Assembly (NCBI GenBank): GCA_009763385.1
Contig: CM019825.1
Location: forward strand, 3,782,001-3,846,000
From: Coix lacryma-jobi var. lacryma-jobi
Lineage: Eukaryota > Streptophyta > Magnoliopsida > Poales > Poaceae
Length of the DNA: 64,000 nucleotides
Direction: 5' to 3'
Shown here in pieces: positions 1 through 11,135 of the stretch (positions are counted from its first letter, which is position 1; every line of letters begins with the position of its first letter). The position numbers and the translations under genes were made by a program. The notes beneath the pieces were generated by a model. The model saw nothing but the letters and a program-made list of their open reading frames with translations, was not told where the DNA came from and did no database searches.

Positions 1-278
1 CTTGGTCAACTATATGCCTTGCTCCATGTCCATGATGATGATGCTGGATTATTACATTTCTGGATCGACGATGGTAGAGCTTAGACTTAGAGCAGCAACC
101 AATAAAATATATCAACACTTCAACAGCAACCTCCGATTCGTGCTTATAAGAGCTCCATGGACGACGACCTCCATGCCAAGCACGTACCTTGCTTGCTACT
201 ACCTTCAGTTACCAAGCAAGCTACACGCACTAATAGACGTCTTTGTCTCTCCGACCAATTAACACGTGCGGCGCCAGC
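1..278 (+). promoter_or_regulatory. 5' flank of the receptor kinase gene
   Basis: Short upstream stretch of the receptor-like kinase. A TATA-like TATAAG lies at about 145-150, roughly 130 bases before the start codon at 279, which would leave a short leader. No other element is recognised. The promoter call rests only on position and this one motif. Confidence 0.35.
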
Positions 279-3200
279 ATGTCGGCTTCCATCGTCCGCC
301 GCCGCCTCCTCGCCGTTGCCACGGCTGCTTATGCGGCGGCGACGCTGCTGCTGGCGGCGCCGGCCGCCGCGGAGGACACCATCCTGGGCCACAAGTGCGG
401 CATGCCAGCGGCTTCGGGTGCGGGATCGGGCAACATCAGCAGCAACGCCGCCTACCGTTCCAACCTCAACGCGCTGGCCGCCACCCTCATCGCGGGCGCG
501 CGGGCCACCGGCTCAGCCGTCGGCGCGGCCGGCGCGCCGTCGTCGCCCGACGCCGCCTACGGCCTCGCGCTCTGCCGGGGGGACTTCACGGGCGACGCCT
601 GCGCGCGGGGGCTCCGCGACGCGCTGTCCAGCGCCGTCAACGACTCCGAGAGCGCGTTCGGCTGTGGCCCGGGGCTCAGGGACATCACTCTCTTCTACGA
701 CGACCGCTACCAGCTGCGGCTCTCCGGCGCCGACTTCCTCTCCGGCGACGCCGCCGCCGGCGGAGGCACCGCGCCCAGGTGGGCCGGGAACAACACCAAC
801 TTCGTGACCCCCGCCGGCGCGGCGCAGCGGTTCGACGCGCTCGTCCACGAGCTGGTCACCGCCATCGCCGGCGTCGCCGCGGGCAAGCCGGGGAGGTACG
901 CCACGGGGCGGTCGTGGTTCGAGGCGCAGCGCCTGACGCTGTTCGCGCTGGTGCAGTGCACCGTCGACATGTCGCCGGAGCGGTGCCGGGCGTGCCTCGA
1001 CGGGCTCATCTCGGCGTTCCCGGCCACGTTTCCCAGCGGGCAGCGCGGCGGCAGGATCCTTGTGCCGCGGTGCACCGTGCGCTACGAGACGGACGACACC
1101 TTCTTTAACACCGCTGATTTGTCAGTCGACTTGCACAAGCCCAAACAGGCTAAGCGTACGTGTACGTAATCCCTTTAACCTTATTTACATTAATTTTAAA
1201 AAATGGAGTAAAAAACATTATCAAACTATTTGTTTTCTAAATTAAATACAGGTTAGCAAAAAAAATCTGAAAATATAAATATATTTATATTGTGTAAATT
1301 AGCAAACGAAGATTTCAAAAATGGACTCTGGATGATGTTTTATTTTCAAAATGGTAGAGTACATATAGGGGACAAAGAGCTAATAAGCCTTTCTTTACGA
1401 ATTAAACATGAGGACGTTTCACGGTTCATTTGAATTTGAATTCTAATTCCGGCTTGGCTTTAACGCAGCGAGCAAGGCTTGGCTCTGGACCACCATAGCC
1501 GTTGTTTCTCTACTTCTGTTGTCGGCTAGTTTTCTTGTCCATAGATGGATCAAAATACGGCGAAAGAGAGGTACTTTTTCTCACGCTTATATAAACTCAC
1601 AAAAATCTTTCAGGAAAAAAGTCCCCATTTTCTTTTGGCTGAGCCTGGACCATCAAATTTCTACCAACCTGTGTTGTGATCAGAACTTGCTCGGTCTGAA
1701 CTACGGAGGTTGTCTATTGCTGTTAAAAATGTGATCAACCTCTGGAGATTGGAAGAAGGCAACTCAGGGTTTTCGCTCTATGACTTCTCTCAGATGAAAG
1801 GCGCTACCAATGGATTTTCGATTGAAAACAAACTTGGACAGGGTGGTTTCGGTGCTGTGTACAAGGTATGTTTATGTCATTTTCAGTGATGTTCAGACAT
1901 TATTCACAATAAGTCCTTTGCTTTATCTTCAATTCAAGTAGTATATATATGTCTGGTGCTGTCTACAAGCTGGTATGTATACACTTAAGTCATTTTCAGT
2001 GATGTTCAGACATTTTTTAACAATATGTAAGTTCTTGCTCTATCTTCAAATCAAGCAGTACATCTATTTTTCTGACTATATATGCACAATATATATACAT
2101 ATACACATGGCATATGTTTGGTGCTGTCAGGGTGTGCTGCCTGATGGGCTTGAAATAGGAGTGAAAAGGCTTGGTCCATGTTCTCTGCAAGGCTTGTTGG
2201 AGTTCAAGAATGAGATCCAGCTCATTGCAAAGCTTCAGCACAGGAATCTAGTCAGACTGCTGGGCTGCTGTATTGAAGGGGAGCACGAGAAGATTCTGGT
2301 CTATGAATATATGCCGAACAAAAGCCTAGACCTCATCATCTTCGGTAAGTATATATGTGTACAGGTTAAAAGATATATATTCCTGGAAAACTTCTCCCAG
2401 CATCCAGCAATGAATTATTCTCCTTCAGAAATAAGAAAATCTCCAGAAATGAAATGAGGCTTCATTTCCATTATTTGGTGTAGAATAATGTTTCCCTTGA
2501 TGACACAGTCGTCGTCTAATAGAAATAAAAATCTTAGCCGGCCAGTGCAATTTATGGATTTTATTTTCTCATCAGTCTTAATCCTGACCACGCACATTTT
2601 ATTTTACTTCATTACATTACATGTCTTCTTCATCAGACAGTAAAAAAGGAGCGTCACTAGATTGGCCCAAACGTCTGAATATAATCGAGGGGGTAGCTCA
2701 GGGGCTTCTCTACCTTCACATCCACTCTCGCCTCTGCGTGGTCCACAGGGATCTCAAGGCCAGCAACATTCTCTTGGACAGCGAGATGAACCCTAAGATC
2801 TCAGACTTTGGGATGGCCAGGATATTCAGCTCTAGCGTGGCCGAGTCAAACACCACTCGAATCGTAGGCACACAGTAAGTGCTATCTGCTAAGTAGTAGA
2901 TAGATCCAAAGACAGAGAAATACGAAGTTGACTTGCATTGTATATATGGTTTAGTTTATTTTACACTAGAGCATATCCACTAAACTGCAGTAATTGTTGT
3001 TGTATATATATGATGATGAACATCAAGTGGCTACATAGCTCCCGAGTATGCCTCGGATGGAGTTTGCTCGGTCAAGTCTGACGTCTTCAGCTTCGGTGTG
3101 CTGCTCCTGGAGATCATCAGCGGCACCATGACCACCGGCTCCTACAGATTCGATGGAAAACTGTACAAGCTAATCGCATATGTTAGTACAGTACTATATA

Positions 3201-3576
3201 TACACGTTCGTCAGAGACGCAGCACATTACATTTGTGATATATAGCTAGCTGCCCTGCTTTCTTTTTCTTGCACTGCAGGCATGGCTGCTGTGGAGAGCC
3301 GGGCAATGGCCGGAGCTGGTGGACCGCAGCTTGTTAGGGAACGGAACGTATACGTATGACTACAAGATGGAGAGGCACGTCCATGTGGCGCTCCTGTGCG
3401 TGCAGGAGAGCGCGGACGACCGCCCCGCCATGGACGAGGTCGTCAGGATGCTGGGCAGCGGCGAGGGCGCGGTCCTCCCGGAGCCGAAGCAGCCGGCGTA
3501 CTTCAACGTGCGCCCCGTCGGCACCGAGATGTCGGCGTCCTGCGACATGACCATCAGCATAACCTTGTCGAGATAG
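279..3576 (+). CDS. cysteine-rich receptor-like protein kinase (DUF26/Gnk2 type)
   Basis: Plasma-membrane receptor kinase of the CRK family: an apoplastic DUF26 ectodomain, one membrane helix and a cytosolic Ser/Thr kinase. Exons by splice sites and phase: 279-1155, 1469-1570, 1684-1865, 2131-2344, 2637-2874, 3028-3181, 3280-3576, giving 687 codons plus stop. Exon 1 holds a signal peptide and two DUF26 domains; the second has a full C-x8-C-x2-C (CTVDMSPERCRAC). Exon 2 is the membrane helix followed by basic RWIKIRRKR. Exon 3 carries the P-loop GQGGFGAVYK and exon 4 the ATP-binding lysine (GVKRL, about residue 399). Exon 5 has HRDLKASN and DFG, and exon 6 has APEY. All catalytic residues are present, so the kinase should be active. 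The first DUF26 lacks two cysteines that are usually conserved. The ATG at 279 starts a good signal peptide; upstream in-frame starts are non-ATG. Ligand unknown. Confidence 0.93.
1849..2130 (+). repeat. intronic tandem duplication carrying a piece of kinase exon 3
   Basis: The exon 3 end (GGTGCTGTGTACAAG plus donor, 1851-1867) and the following ~100 bases of intron are repeated from about 1951. The second copy has GGTGCTGTCTACAAG and the same downstream run (TCATTTTCAGTGATGTTCAG). A third, short copy of GGTGCTGT lies at 2121-2128, immediately before the exon 4 acceptor. Copies differ by several bases, so the duplication is not recent. Confidence 0.75.
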
Positions 3577-3825
3577 CAGTGTAGTTGTAGTTGTCATATT
3601 AGAGTGCTATGTGTAGAGTGTACTAGACCGTAGACTTCAGAAGTTCAGAGAGAATCACCTAACTGTTCTATTCAGTATTCACATACATGCTTACCACGAT
3701 CGATACATGCTTACCATGATCTGACAATGATATGATTCAGGCTTCCAAAAGATGCATGGGAGATGCAAATTGTGCACTGCACACTGAATGAAAATGGTGT
3801 TGGACTTAGAGATACGCGCGCGCGC
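3577..3825. other. receptor kinase 3' flank
   Basis: Follows the kinase stop codon and probably holds the 3' UTR. It ends in a short GC dinucleotide run (CGCGCGCG, about 3815-3825) directly against the Copia fragment. No gene seen. Confidence 0.4.
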
Positions 3826-3880
3826 TGTTGATCTTTAATCCCGTGCATTGATCATCATCGAATGTAAATACTTAGATGCA
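3826..3880 (+). repeat. inverted copy of the Copia LTR start
   Basis: Begins TGTTGATCTTTAATCCCG and is the reverse complement of 5173-5227. It joins the minus-strand reverse transcriptase fragment through a shared GATGCA (3875-3880). That hexamer occurs in the LTR and also in reverse transcriptase at the corresponding site near 6325. Confidence 0.85.
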
Positions 3881-5115
3881 CTTGCCAACCCTTTTGTGCA
3901 GCTAGAGCAATCAGTAGTCTTACTGTCTCAATTCTTGCCACAGGAGCAAAAACCTCCTCAAAATCCACCCCTTCACGTTGTGCATACCCCTTGGCCACTA
4001 ATCGGGCTTTGTGTTTAATGATGTTGCCATGTGGATCTTTCTTTACCTTGAAAACCCATTTTAGCCCAATTGCCTTATGCCCTGCTGGTAGCACTGACAA
4101 CTCCCAAGTCTTATTTGACTGAATCGAGTTCATTTCAGTCAACATAGCTTCCCTCCAACACTGCTCTAACAATGCCTCATCCACACTTCTTGGCTCCTCT
4201 GCAACAAAAAGACATACACCACTAAACTCAAAGTCAATAACTTCATTTGTAGTGTCATAAATATTATCAAGTGTTCTGTATCTCAATGGCACTCCATCTG
4301 AAAGTTCTGCCCCAGCTCTCTATGGTGTTGTAGCTTCTGCTGTTTGTGCAGGTCTCCCTGATGAAGTAGGTGAGTTTGATTCTCCATGAGAACTAGTATT
4401 GATAGTCCACTCTCCTTGGGTTGGTGAATTCTGGATTGAATCATTAGGAACTATTGTATTCTCTTATGTTGCTGCTGAATCAGACACTGGTCCCTGTCCG
4501 ACAACAGTGTAGTATTCCACTTCAAACACTGAACTCACTGGTTCAGTCTGAATTTGTTGCTTCCACTCCCAAGCCTGTCCTTCCTCAAAAATAACATCTC
4601 GAGATATGTGAAGCTTCTTGGCTATAGGATCATAAACTCTATAGCCTTTTGTTCTTGCTTCATAGTCTATAAACACCATTGGTGTTGATCTGTCAGTCAA
4701 CTTGGCTATTCCTGGCCCTACTTTCTTCACATGAACAAGGCAACCAAATGTTCTCAGATGATGCACTTTAGGCTTCCTCTTGTACCAAGCTTCATAGGGT
4801 GTCCTACCCTGAAGACTCTTAGTAGGAGCTCGATTCAGCAGATAAACTGCTGTAGTAACAGCCTCTCCCCAAAACTCTCCGGGCATATTCTTACTCTTCA
4901 ACAGGCACCTAGCCATTTCAACCATTGTTCTGTTACGACGTTCCACCACACCATTTTGTTGTGGTGTATAGGGTGTAGTGGTGAAATGCCTGACACCTTG
5001 CTCATCACAGAACTCCTTAAACTCTATGGAGTTAAATTCAGCCCCTCGATCACTGCGAGAAAGCACGGAGTTTTCCACCCAACTCAGTCTCTGTCAGAGC
5101 CTTCACTTTTTTGAA
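3881..5115 (-). pseudogene. Copia integrase and N-terminal reverse transcriptase fragment
   Basis: Minus-strand remnant of a Copia polyprotein. The integrase half (5078-4464) shows SDRGAEFNS, the TPQQNGVVERRNRT motif around the catalytic glutamate, and the usual GYRVYDP region. The N-terminal half of integrase is missing and a one-base frameshift lies just before the SDRG motif. Further along, 4292-3881 encodes the start of reverse transcriptase (GVDFEEVFAPVARIETVRLL) and stops at the inverted LTR piece. The boundary with the LTR sequence near 5115 is approximate. Confidence 0.8.
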
Positions 5116-5172
5116 ACATCAACTACTTCATGCAGCTAAGCCTATTACATCAAAGTAAACATGTCCTGACAA

Positions 5173-5227
5173 TGCATCTAAGTATTTACATTCGATGATG
5201 ATCAATGCACGGGATTAAAGATCAACA
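5173..5227 (-). repeat. Copia LTR start after pol
   Basis: Starts at 5227 on the minus strand right after a purine-rich tract (GGATTAGGGGGTGACA), the expected place of polypurine tract and 3' LTR. It matches 3826-3880 in inverse orientation. LTR-derived sequence appears to run on to about 5115 before integrase coding begins. Confidence 0.75.
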
Positions 5228-6497
5228 TGTCACCCCCTAATCCCGCTGCACCCGAACAACACCCAGTTGCTGACGAAGCTCTATGAACCAGACACGGCCG
5301 AGGGCCTTGGTCAGTATGTCCGCCAATTGATCAGTTGTGCTCACATGATCAATATCGACCTCACCTCTATCAACACAGTCACGGACGAAATGGTACCTTG
5401 TGTCGATATGTTTGCTTCGGTCATGGTGGATTCTTGCTCAAAGCTATTGCTGATTTGTTGTCAACGAGGAGTCTCACCTTTGGTGTCTGAATACCCAGCA
5501 GTTCTCCCAGAAACACTGAACCGCTTGTACTCTTTCTATCATACACAACACCAGCTAGATCACTGTCACTGTAGCCAGTAAGATGTGTTTCAGACGTGTT
5601 CAGTTTCCTATAAACGCAGCCATAGTTCACAGTCCCTGACAGGTACCTGAGAATCTGTTTAACTGCTGCCCAGTGACTTGCTTTTGGGTCTTCCATGTAC
5701 CTGCTGACTATCCCCACAGAATAGGCAATGTCTGGCCTTGTATTAACCAGATACCTCAGTCTGTCAATAACACTTCTATATTTTGTCTTGTCAACAGGTG
5801 GTGACTTGTCATTTCTGCTCAACTTCAACCTATTTTCCACTGGTACATGACAGGGATTACAACCTTTCATACCTGCCTGTTCCAATATCTTCAATGTGTA
5901 TGAGCTCTGACAGAGTGTGATCACCCCCTCATTCTGTGTCACTTGGATGCCCAGATAATAGCTTAGTAGTCCCAAGTCATTCATACTGAATGTTTTCATC
6001 ATCTCCTTTTTGAATGCCTCAATGTTTGCCTTGCTAGGCCCTGTAATGATCAGATCATCCACATATACACCGTCTAGCAGATAACCATCACTATGCTTTC
6101 TTCTATAAACAACATGTTCCAGAGGATTTCTTTCAAAGCCAAGTCTTTGTAGCTCATTGTCCAGTTTAGCATTCCATGCTCTTGGAGCCTGACGAAGTCC
6201 ATATAGAGCTTTGTTCAGTTTGAGTACCTTGCCACTGCCTCCTTCAACAACAAATCCAGGAAGCTGTTGCACATACACCTCCTCAACCAGATCACCATTT
6301 AGAAATGCCGACTTTACATCCATGTGATGCACTTGCCAACCCTTTTGTGCAGCTAGAGCAATCAGTAGTCTTACTGTCTCAATTCTTGCCACAGGAGCAA
6401 AAACCTCCTCAAAATCCACCCCTTCACGTTGTGCATACCCCTTGGCCACTAATCGGGCTTTGTATTTAATGATGTTGCCATCTGGATCTTTCTTTAC
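5228..6497 (-). pseudogene. Copia reverse transcriptase-RNase H, 5'-truncated
   Basis: Minus-strand coding remnant. 6449-5421 is open and contains HMDVKSAFLNGDL, ALYGLRQAPRAW and the YVDDLIITG catalytic motif of Copia reverse transcriptase. It continues into the RNase H region with YSDSDLAG. A frame break follows near 5420, and the family's usual C-terminus (KHIDTRYHFVRD and TKAL) reads in another frame down to about 5235. The 5' end is cut at 6497, so gag, protease and integrase are absent on this side. Confidence 0.85.
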
Positions 6498-7886
6498 AGA
6501 AGTGTGTTGCGTTCACGGTGCGACCGATGGTGACCGCGCCCACGGCTGTAGGAAACGTTCTCGCGCTTTTAGGCGAGCACGACGCAGCGTGAGCAAACGT
6601 GGGCGGGGAAGTTAGATCTCACGTGATGTACTCCTATGAATAAAGTGTGAAAACAGCCTGTGAAGACCGCAGCATTTGGTGCGGCATAACAACTGCTCTC
6701 ACGTTTTCTCTTGTTCGTGAGCGACGTCGTGTGAACGTGAGGTAGAGCTCGCCGGCTCCTGCCGATCGCCGTCGTGCTGACCATTCCGGCAGCAGGCGCC
6801 AACACGCGCTCCGGGCTGCCAATATTGACGCTGATGGCCGCTGAATCCTGAATGTCTGGGTGCTACATACCATTCAAGGTGTGCGTGCAAGCACAAGGAT
6901 TTTGAAATTGTGATCCTGTTCCAGTTGTTTGTTTCGGTCTGATTAGATTCCATTCATGGTTCGTGCCTGCTTCCTATCGATATACAGGTGACGTGCTTGT
7001 GTGAATTTCATCACGACTCAAATGATTTGGATTTGGTCACTCTCTCTATATTTGTCTGACAACCGCATCCTGAAATCAAGATCAAATTCAATTGGACGAT
7101 CTGTTGCAGGTGTTTAAGGAGCCAGTACAGCATGCGCCTGCGGACTGACGACGACGATACATGGTAGGTTCTTGCATCGGTGATCAGAATGGAGGAGCAT
7201 CGCAGAGTTGCAGCCGCAGAGCATTGCGGACGTGGAGCCCCTCGCCCTGTCGGGTTTGTTTCAGGCCACCTAACTAACTGCCACTTAGGTTTGCTAACTT
7301 AACCAAATCTCAGCGACTACCCTTAGGTAGACACGGTACGCGACTACACGGACGGGCGAAGGTCGGCGCCCGGCCAGGTGAATACTGATGACTGATCGAT
7401 GAGAGCAGTGAAGTGAGGAGACCCCTGTTGGTTTAGCTACCTAACGACCTGACTGCCTGGCTGACTAGAGAGTAGAGACCACAAGTCCACAACCACCGTC
7501 AGCCGTCAGACGACCAAACACCTCCTGCACCTGCAGACTCCCTCGGTCTCCCTCCCTCAGCTCCCTCCCATATGAAAACATCCACATGCAACTGCTGCTA
7601 GGGAATCCGATCGAGAACAGTTCGTCCATCGTCCAGCTAGCTTAGCGAGCTGTCTCTAGCTCAGTCTGTCTAGCTTCTTGGTTCCTTACTCCTATTTCCA
7701 TGAAGACCTCGACCTCGGACGACTAGCAGCAGCAGCAGCAGCAGCTAGGAGGGCGCGCTCAGTCCGATCACCTACTCCCATCGTTGCCTGCCTCTATATA
7801 CCACGCACGCTATCTCACAGGGCCTGCAGTACCTACCCTGCCTGCAAGGAGTGTCCACCACCAGAAGCTAGCTACAGCTATATATC
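6498..7886 (+). promoter_or_regulatory. upstream region of the GDSL gene
   Basis: No gene recognised in 6498-7600. A TATA box (CTATATACC, 7795-7802) lies about 90 bases before the start codon, and CAG triplets repeat at about 7726-7744. Short CT-rich runs near 7535-7570 may belong to the promoter. The 6498-6950 part is not matched to any element I can name. Confidence 0.45.
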
Positions 7887-9127
7887 ATGGGTCGTCGGGC
7901 GGCGACGATGGCGGCCGCCGTGGCGGCGGCGGCGCTCTTGTGCGCCGCGGCGGGACTGGGAGTAGTAGGAGCCGAGGTGGTGGACGAGTTCGGCAGCGGC
8001 GCGTCCTTCGTCTTCGGGGACTCGCTGGTGGACGCCGGCAACAACAACTACATCCCGACGCTCTCCCGGGCCAACATGACCCCCAACGGCATCGACTTCG
8101 CGGCGACGGGCGGGGCGCCCACGGGGCGGTTCACCAACGGGCGGACGATCGCGGACATCATCGGCGAGATGCTGGGGCAGGCGGACTACTCGCCGCCGTT
8201 CCTGGCGCCCAACACGAGCGGCGGCGCGATCCTCAACGGCGTCAACTACGCGTCGGGCGGCGGCGGGATCCTGAACGCCACGGGGAAGGTGTTCGTGAAC
8301 CGGATCGGGATGGACGTGCAGGTGGACTACTTCAACGTCACGCGGCGGCAGCTGGACGCGCTGCTGGGGCCGGACAGGGCCCGGGCGTTCCTGCGGAGGA
8401 AGGCCATCTTCTCCGTCACCGTCGGCTCCAACGACTTCCTCAACAACTACCTCATGCCCGTGCTGTCCACCGGCACCAGGATCCGCGAGTCGCCCGACGC
8501 CTTCCTCGACGACCTCGTCTCCCACCTCCGGGACCAGCTCACGAGGCTCCACGCGCTCGACGCGCGCAAGTTCGTCGTGGCCAACGTGGGCCCGCTGGGA
8601 TGCATCCCCTACCAGAAGACCATCAACCGGGTCGGCGAGGACGAGTGCGTCAAGCTGCCCAACCAGCTCGCGGCGCAGTACAACGAGCGGCTCAGGGACC
8701 TCCTCATCGACCTCAACGCCGGCCTCCCCGGCGCGAGGTTCTGCCTCGCCAACGTCTACGACCTCGTCATGGAGCTCATCACAAACTACCCCAACTACGG
8801 TGAGCACTGCTGACCATGCAAGCGTGCATTTCAGTTTCAGACTTTCAGCATGCAAGCAGCACACTGACTGCTCGATCTGCTGTACGTAAACTGCTTCTTG
8901 CAGGGTTCGAGACGGCCAGCGTGGCCTGCTGCGGCAACGGCGGGTCGTACGACGGGCTGGTGCCGTGCGGGCCGACGACGAGCCTGTGCGACGACCGGGA
9001 CAAGCACGTGTTCTGGGACCCCTACCACCCCAGCGAGGCCGCCAACGTGCTGCTCGCCAAGTACATCGTCGACGGCGACAGCAAGTACATCTCGCCCATG
9101 AACCTCAGGAAGCTCTACTCCCTCTAG
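7887..9127 (+). CDS. GDSL esterase/lipase
   Basis: Secreted SGNH/GDSL-family hydrolase, expected to cleave ester bonds of lipids, cutin-type or acylated substrates in the apoplast. Exons 7887-8799 and 8904-9127 join in phase (G|GG) to give 378 residues, normal for the family. An alanine-rich signal peptide spans about residues 1-29. Block I is FVFGDSLVDAGNNNY with nucleophile Ser46. Block II is GVNYASGGGGIL, block III VGSNDFLNNY, and block V DPYHPSEA carries the catalytic Asp and His. NVGPLGCIPYQ is also typical. Several N-glycosylation sites (NMT, NTS, NAT, NVT) fit secretion. A second ATG at residue 8 is possible, but the first leaves a complete signal peptide. The substrate cannot be told from sequence. 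Confidence 0.94.
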
Positions 9128-9428
9128 TTGTCCGGCGCCGGCGACGGCCCCTCGCTCGCCGCTGACAAGTGACAATGCATTATATTTCATTTAATTGGCC
9201 CCCTACGTCGAGCCAGCTGTTGTGTGCAATGCAACTCTGTTGTTTTGCCCACTGGTATCATGCATCGATCGATCGATCGACATCCTGTTTGATCTTGGAC
9301 AACCGCTCAACTGCATGTAATTTTTGGGTTCGAGGAAATTAATTTAGCATGTGATTTTCGAGTGTATGTAATTTGTACTGTAGCCAGAGGCGGATCCACA
9401 GTATAGTCATTGATGTATGATGTCCCGT

Positions 9429-10772
9429 CACTACTACACAAATGATTTTCCGAGACGCTAGCCTTAAATTAACCGAGGTGAGCGTCCAATAACTGTCTCG
9501 GTTAATATTTATCGAGGCGGGCATCCGGTGTCCGCCTTCGTTAATCGATTAACCGAGGTTGTCCGCAACCGTCTCGGTTAAACAATTATTTTTCGAGACA
9601 GTCGTTTTAAGTGTCCGCCTCGATAAATCAATTAATCGAGACATATATCTTAAAGATGTCCGCCTCGGTTAATGACTGCAATAAAAATAATTCATAATTC
9701 TTTTATATTAACTTGATAAAGACAAACTTTATATCAAAATTGTAGCCCTCGACGAGATCTACAACTTTGTAGTTGAAACATTTTTGAATTGGAACTGTTT
9801 AGGGTCCCAAAATATGGTTATAATTGCACAGATTTTGAAATTTGAAATTTAAACTTATCAAACAATCTCATATGTTGACATAATCTACGCAAAAGTTATA
9901 GTTCTCAATAGAATTTATAACTTTGTAGTTGAAACATTTTTGAATTGGAACTGTCTAGGGTCCCAAAATATGGTTTTAATTGCACAGATTTTGAAATTTG
10001 AAATTTAAACTTATCAAACAATCTCATATGTTGACATAATCTACGCAAAAGTTATAGTTCTCAATAGAATCTATAACTTTGTAGTTGATTTTTTTAAAAT
10101 TTAAAGTTATTTAGTGTCCCAAATATGTGTTTGAAGGTTATAGATTTTGAAATTTAAAATTCCTAAACAATCTCAAATATTCACATAGTTAATACCAAAG
10201 TTGTAGTGACCGACCTAAGCTACATCTTTGATAATGACAAGTTTTTATTTTAAAATCATCTAAAGTCTCAGATATTTATTTGAAATTCACATGTTTTGAG
10301 ACTCAACTTTTTGAATTTTTCAAACTATCTCTAATGCAGATACATTCTATACCAAAGTTACAGTACTTAACAAGATTTAAAACTTTGTAGTTATAAGCTT
10401 TTCCATTTGAGTTTATTTAGTAGCCTAAATATTCAATATAAGATTATAAAAAAATTTGGTATATAAAAATAACATATTATATATAGACATGAATGAGTGT
10501 GAGGTGTAGTATGTAAAGACAGTAGTGTGAAGCATAAGGTTGTGGTTTCAATTCTTAGAAGTTGCAAGTTTTTTGTTTTTTGTTTTGTTTTTTTTAGAAT
10601 ATTAACCGAGACGAACCATTAATCATTAATCGAGACGGACACCTTATAAACATCTGCCTTTAGTTAAATCGATTAACCGAGACGGATAAAGTGAGACCTT
10701 CTCACCGAGGCGGTTGGAATGTCCGCCTCAGTTAATAAAAAATACCCGCCTCGAAAAAGTTTTCTTTAAGTG
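9429..10772. mobile_element. non-autonomous CACTA (En/Spm) transposon
   Basis: Begins CACTACTACACAAATG and ends ...TTTCTTTAAGTG, the inverse of CACTTAAAGAAA. It is flanked by the 3-bp duplication CGT (9426-9428 and 10773-10775), the CACTA signature. Both ends carry many subterminal copies of TTAACCGAGACGG-like motifs in both orientations (9460-9680 and 10605-10755), where the transposase would bind. No transposase coding is present in 1344 bases, so it depends on an autonomous partner. Confidence 0.9.
9720..10100. repeat. internal ~155-bp tandem repeat of the CACTA element
   Basis: The segment around TTTGTAGTTGAAACATTTTT (about 9769) recurs about 155 bases later (about 9924) nearly unchanged, including CTCATATGTTGACATAATC. 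A third, decayed copy starts near 10080. It is AT-rich and non-coding. Confidence 0.75.
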
Positions 10773-10894
10773 CGTGACATCAACAAATACCACTACAATA
10801 TCAATATATTACAATAGAATATCCTAGAGTTTAGCAATATTACAGTTTAGTAACATCAATGCATAAAAGTTCTGGATCTGCCCCTGACGGTAGC

Positions 10895-11135
10895 CAAACT
10901 AAAATTTGCCTGTAAAAGACATCGAAGGACATACAACAGGTTTTGGTGGGGAAAAATAGCAAAAACTAATTAAAGGATCTCCAGAACTTACGGCCCATTA
11001 AGTCGAGCCCAATTACAAAATTGACACGAACCCAACTAAACTCACAGCCCAACTCCTCTCCTCGCCCTCGGCTGACTTTCGGTTCGGACTTGCCCAGTTT
11101 CTCCCCTCCGGCCGCCGCACGGAGAAGCAGAAGCC
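10895..11135 (+). promoter_or_regulatory. promoter and leader of the PPR-like gene
   Basis: Short region between the hAT-like duplication and the ATG at 11136. It is CT-rich near the start codon (CCCAGTTTCTCCCCTCCGGC). No TATA box is evident. Any core promoter must be within this stretch or the transposon. Confidence 0.3.

Larger units (their letters stand above)
3826..6497 (-). mobile_element. rearranged Ty1/copia retrotransposon
   Basis: A broken Copia element, mostly on the minus strand. From high to low coordinate it reads: reverse transcriptase truncated at its 5' end, RNase H, the end of pol (stop near 5235), the start of an LTR (TGTTGATCTTTAATCCCG, from 5227 downward), then integrase and the N-terminal part of reverse transcriptase again. 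It ends in the same LTR start in inverted orientation (3826-3880). About 166 bases of reverse transcriptase occur twice in the same orientation (3881-4050 and 6332-6497). No target duplication is visible at the outer ends. It cannot be an intact copy. Confidence 0.85.
9385..10886. mobile_element. small hAT-like element split by a CACTA insertion
   Basis: Ends are CAGAGGCGGATCCA at 9385 and its imperfect inverse TGGATCTGCCCCTG ending at 10886. Flanking 8-bp duplications are ACTGTAGC (9377-9384) and ACGGTAGC (10887-10894), one mismatch. Eight-base duplications fit the hAT superfamily. Without the CACTA insertion it is only about 158 bases, so it is non-autonomous. Confidence 0.72.

Noticed and set aside
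157..1108. Alternative plus and minus frames across receptor kinase exon 1
   Set aside because: Arginine/proline-rich shadows of a GC-rich coding exon.
7784..8803. Alternative frames over the GDSL exon
   Set aside because: Low-complexity Arg/Gly-rich translations opposite or offset to a clear GDSL protein.
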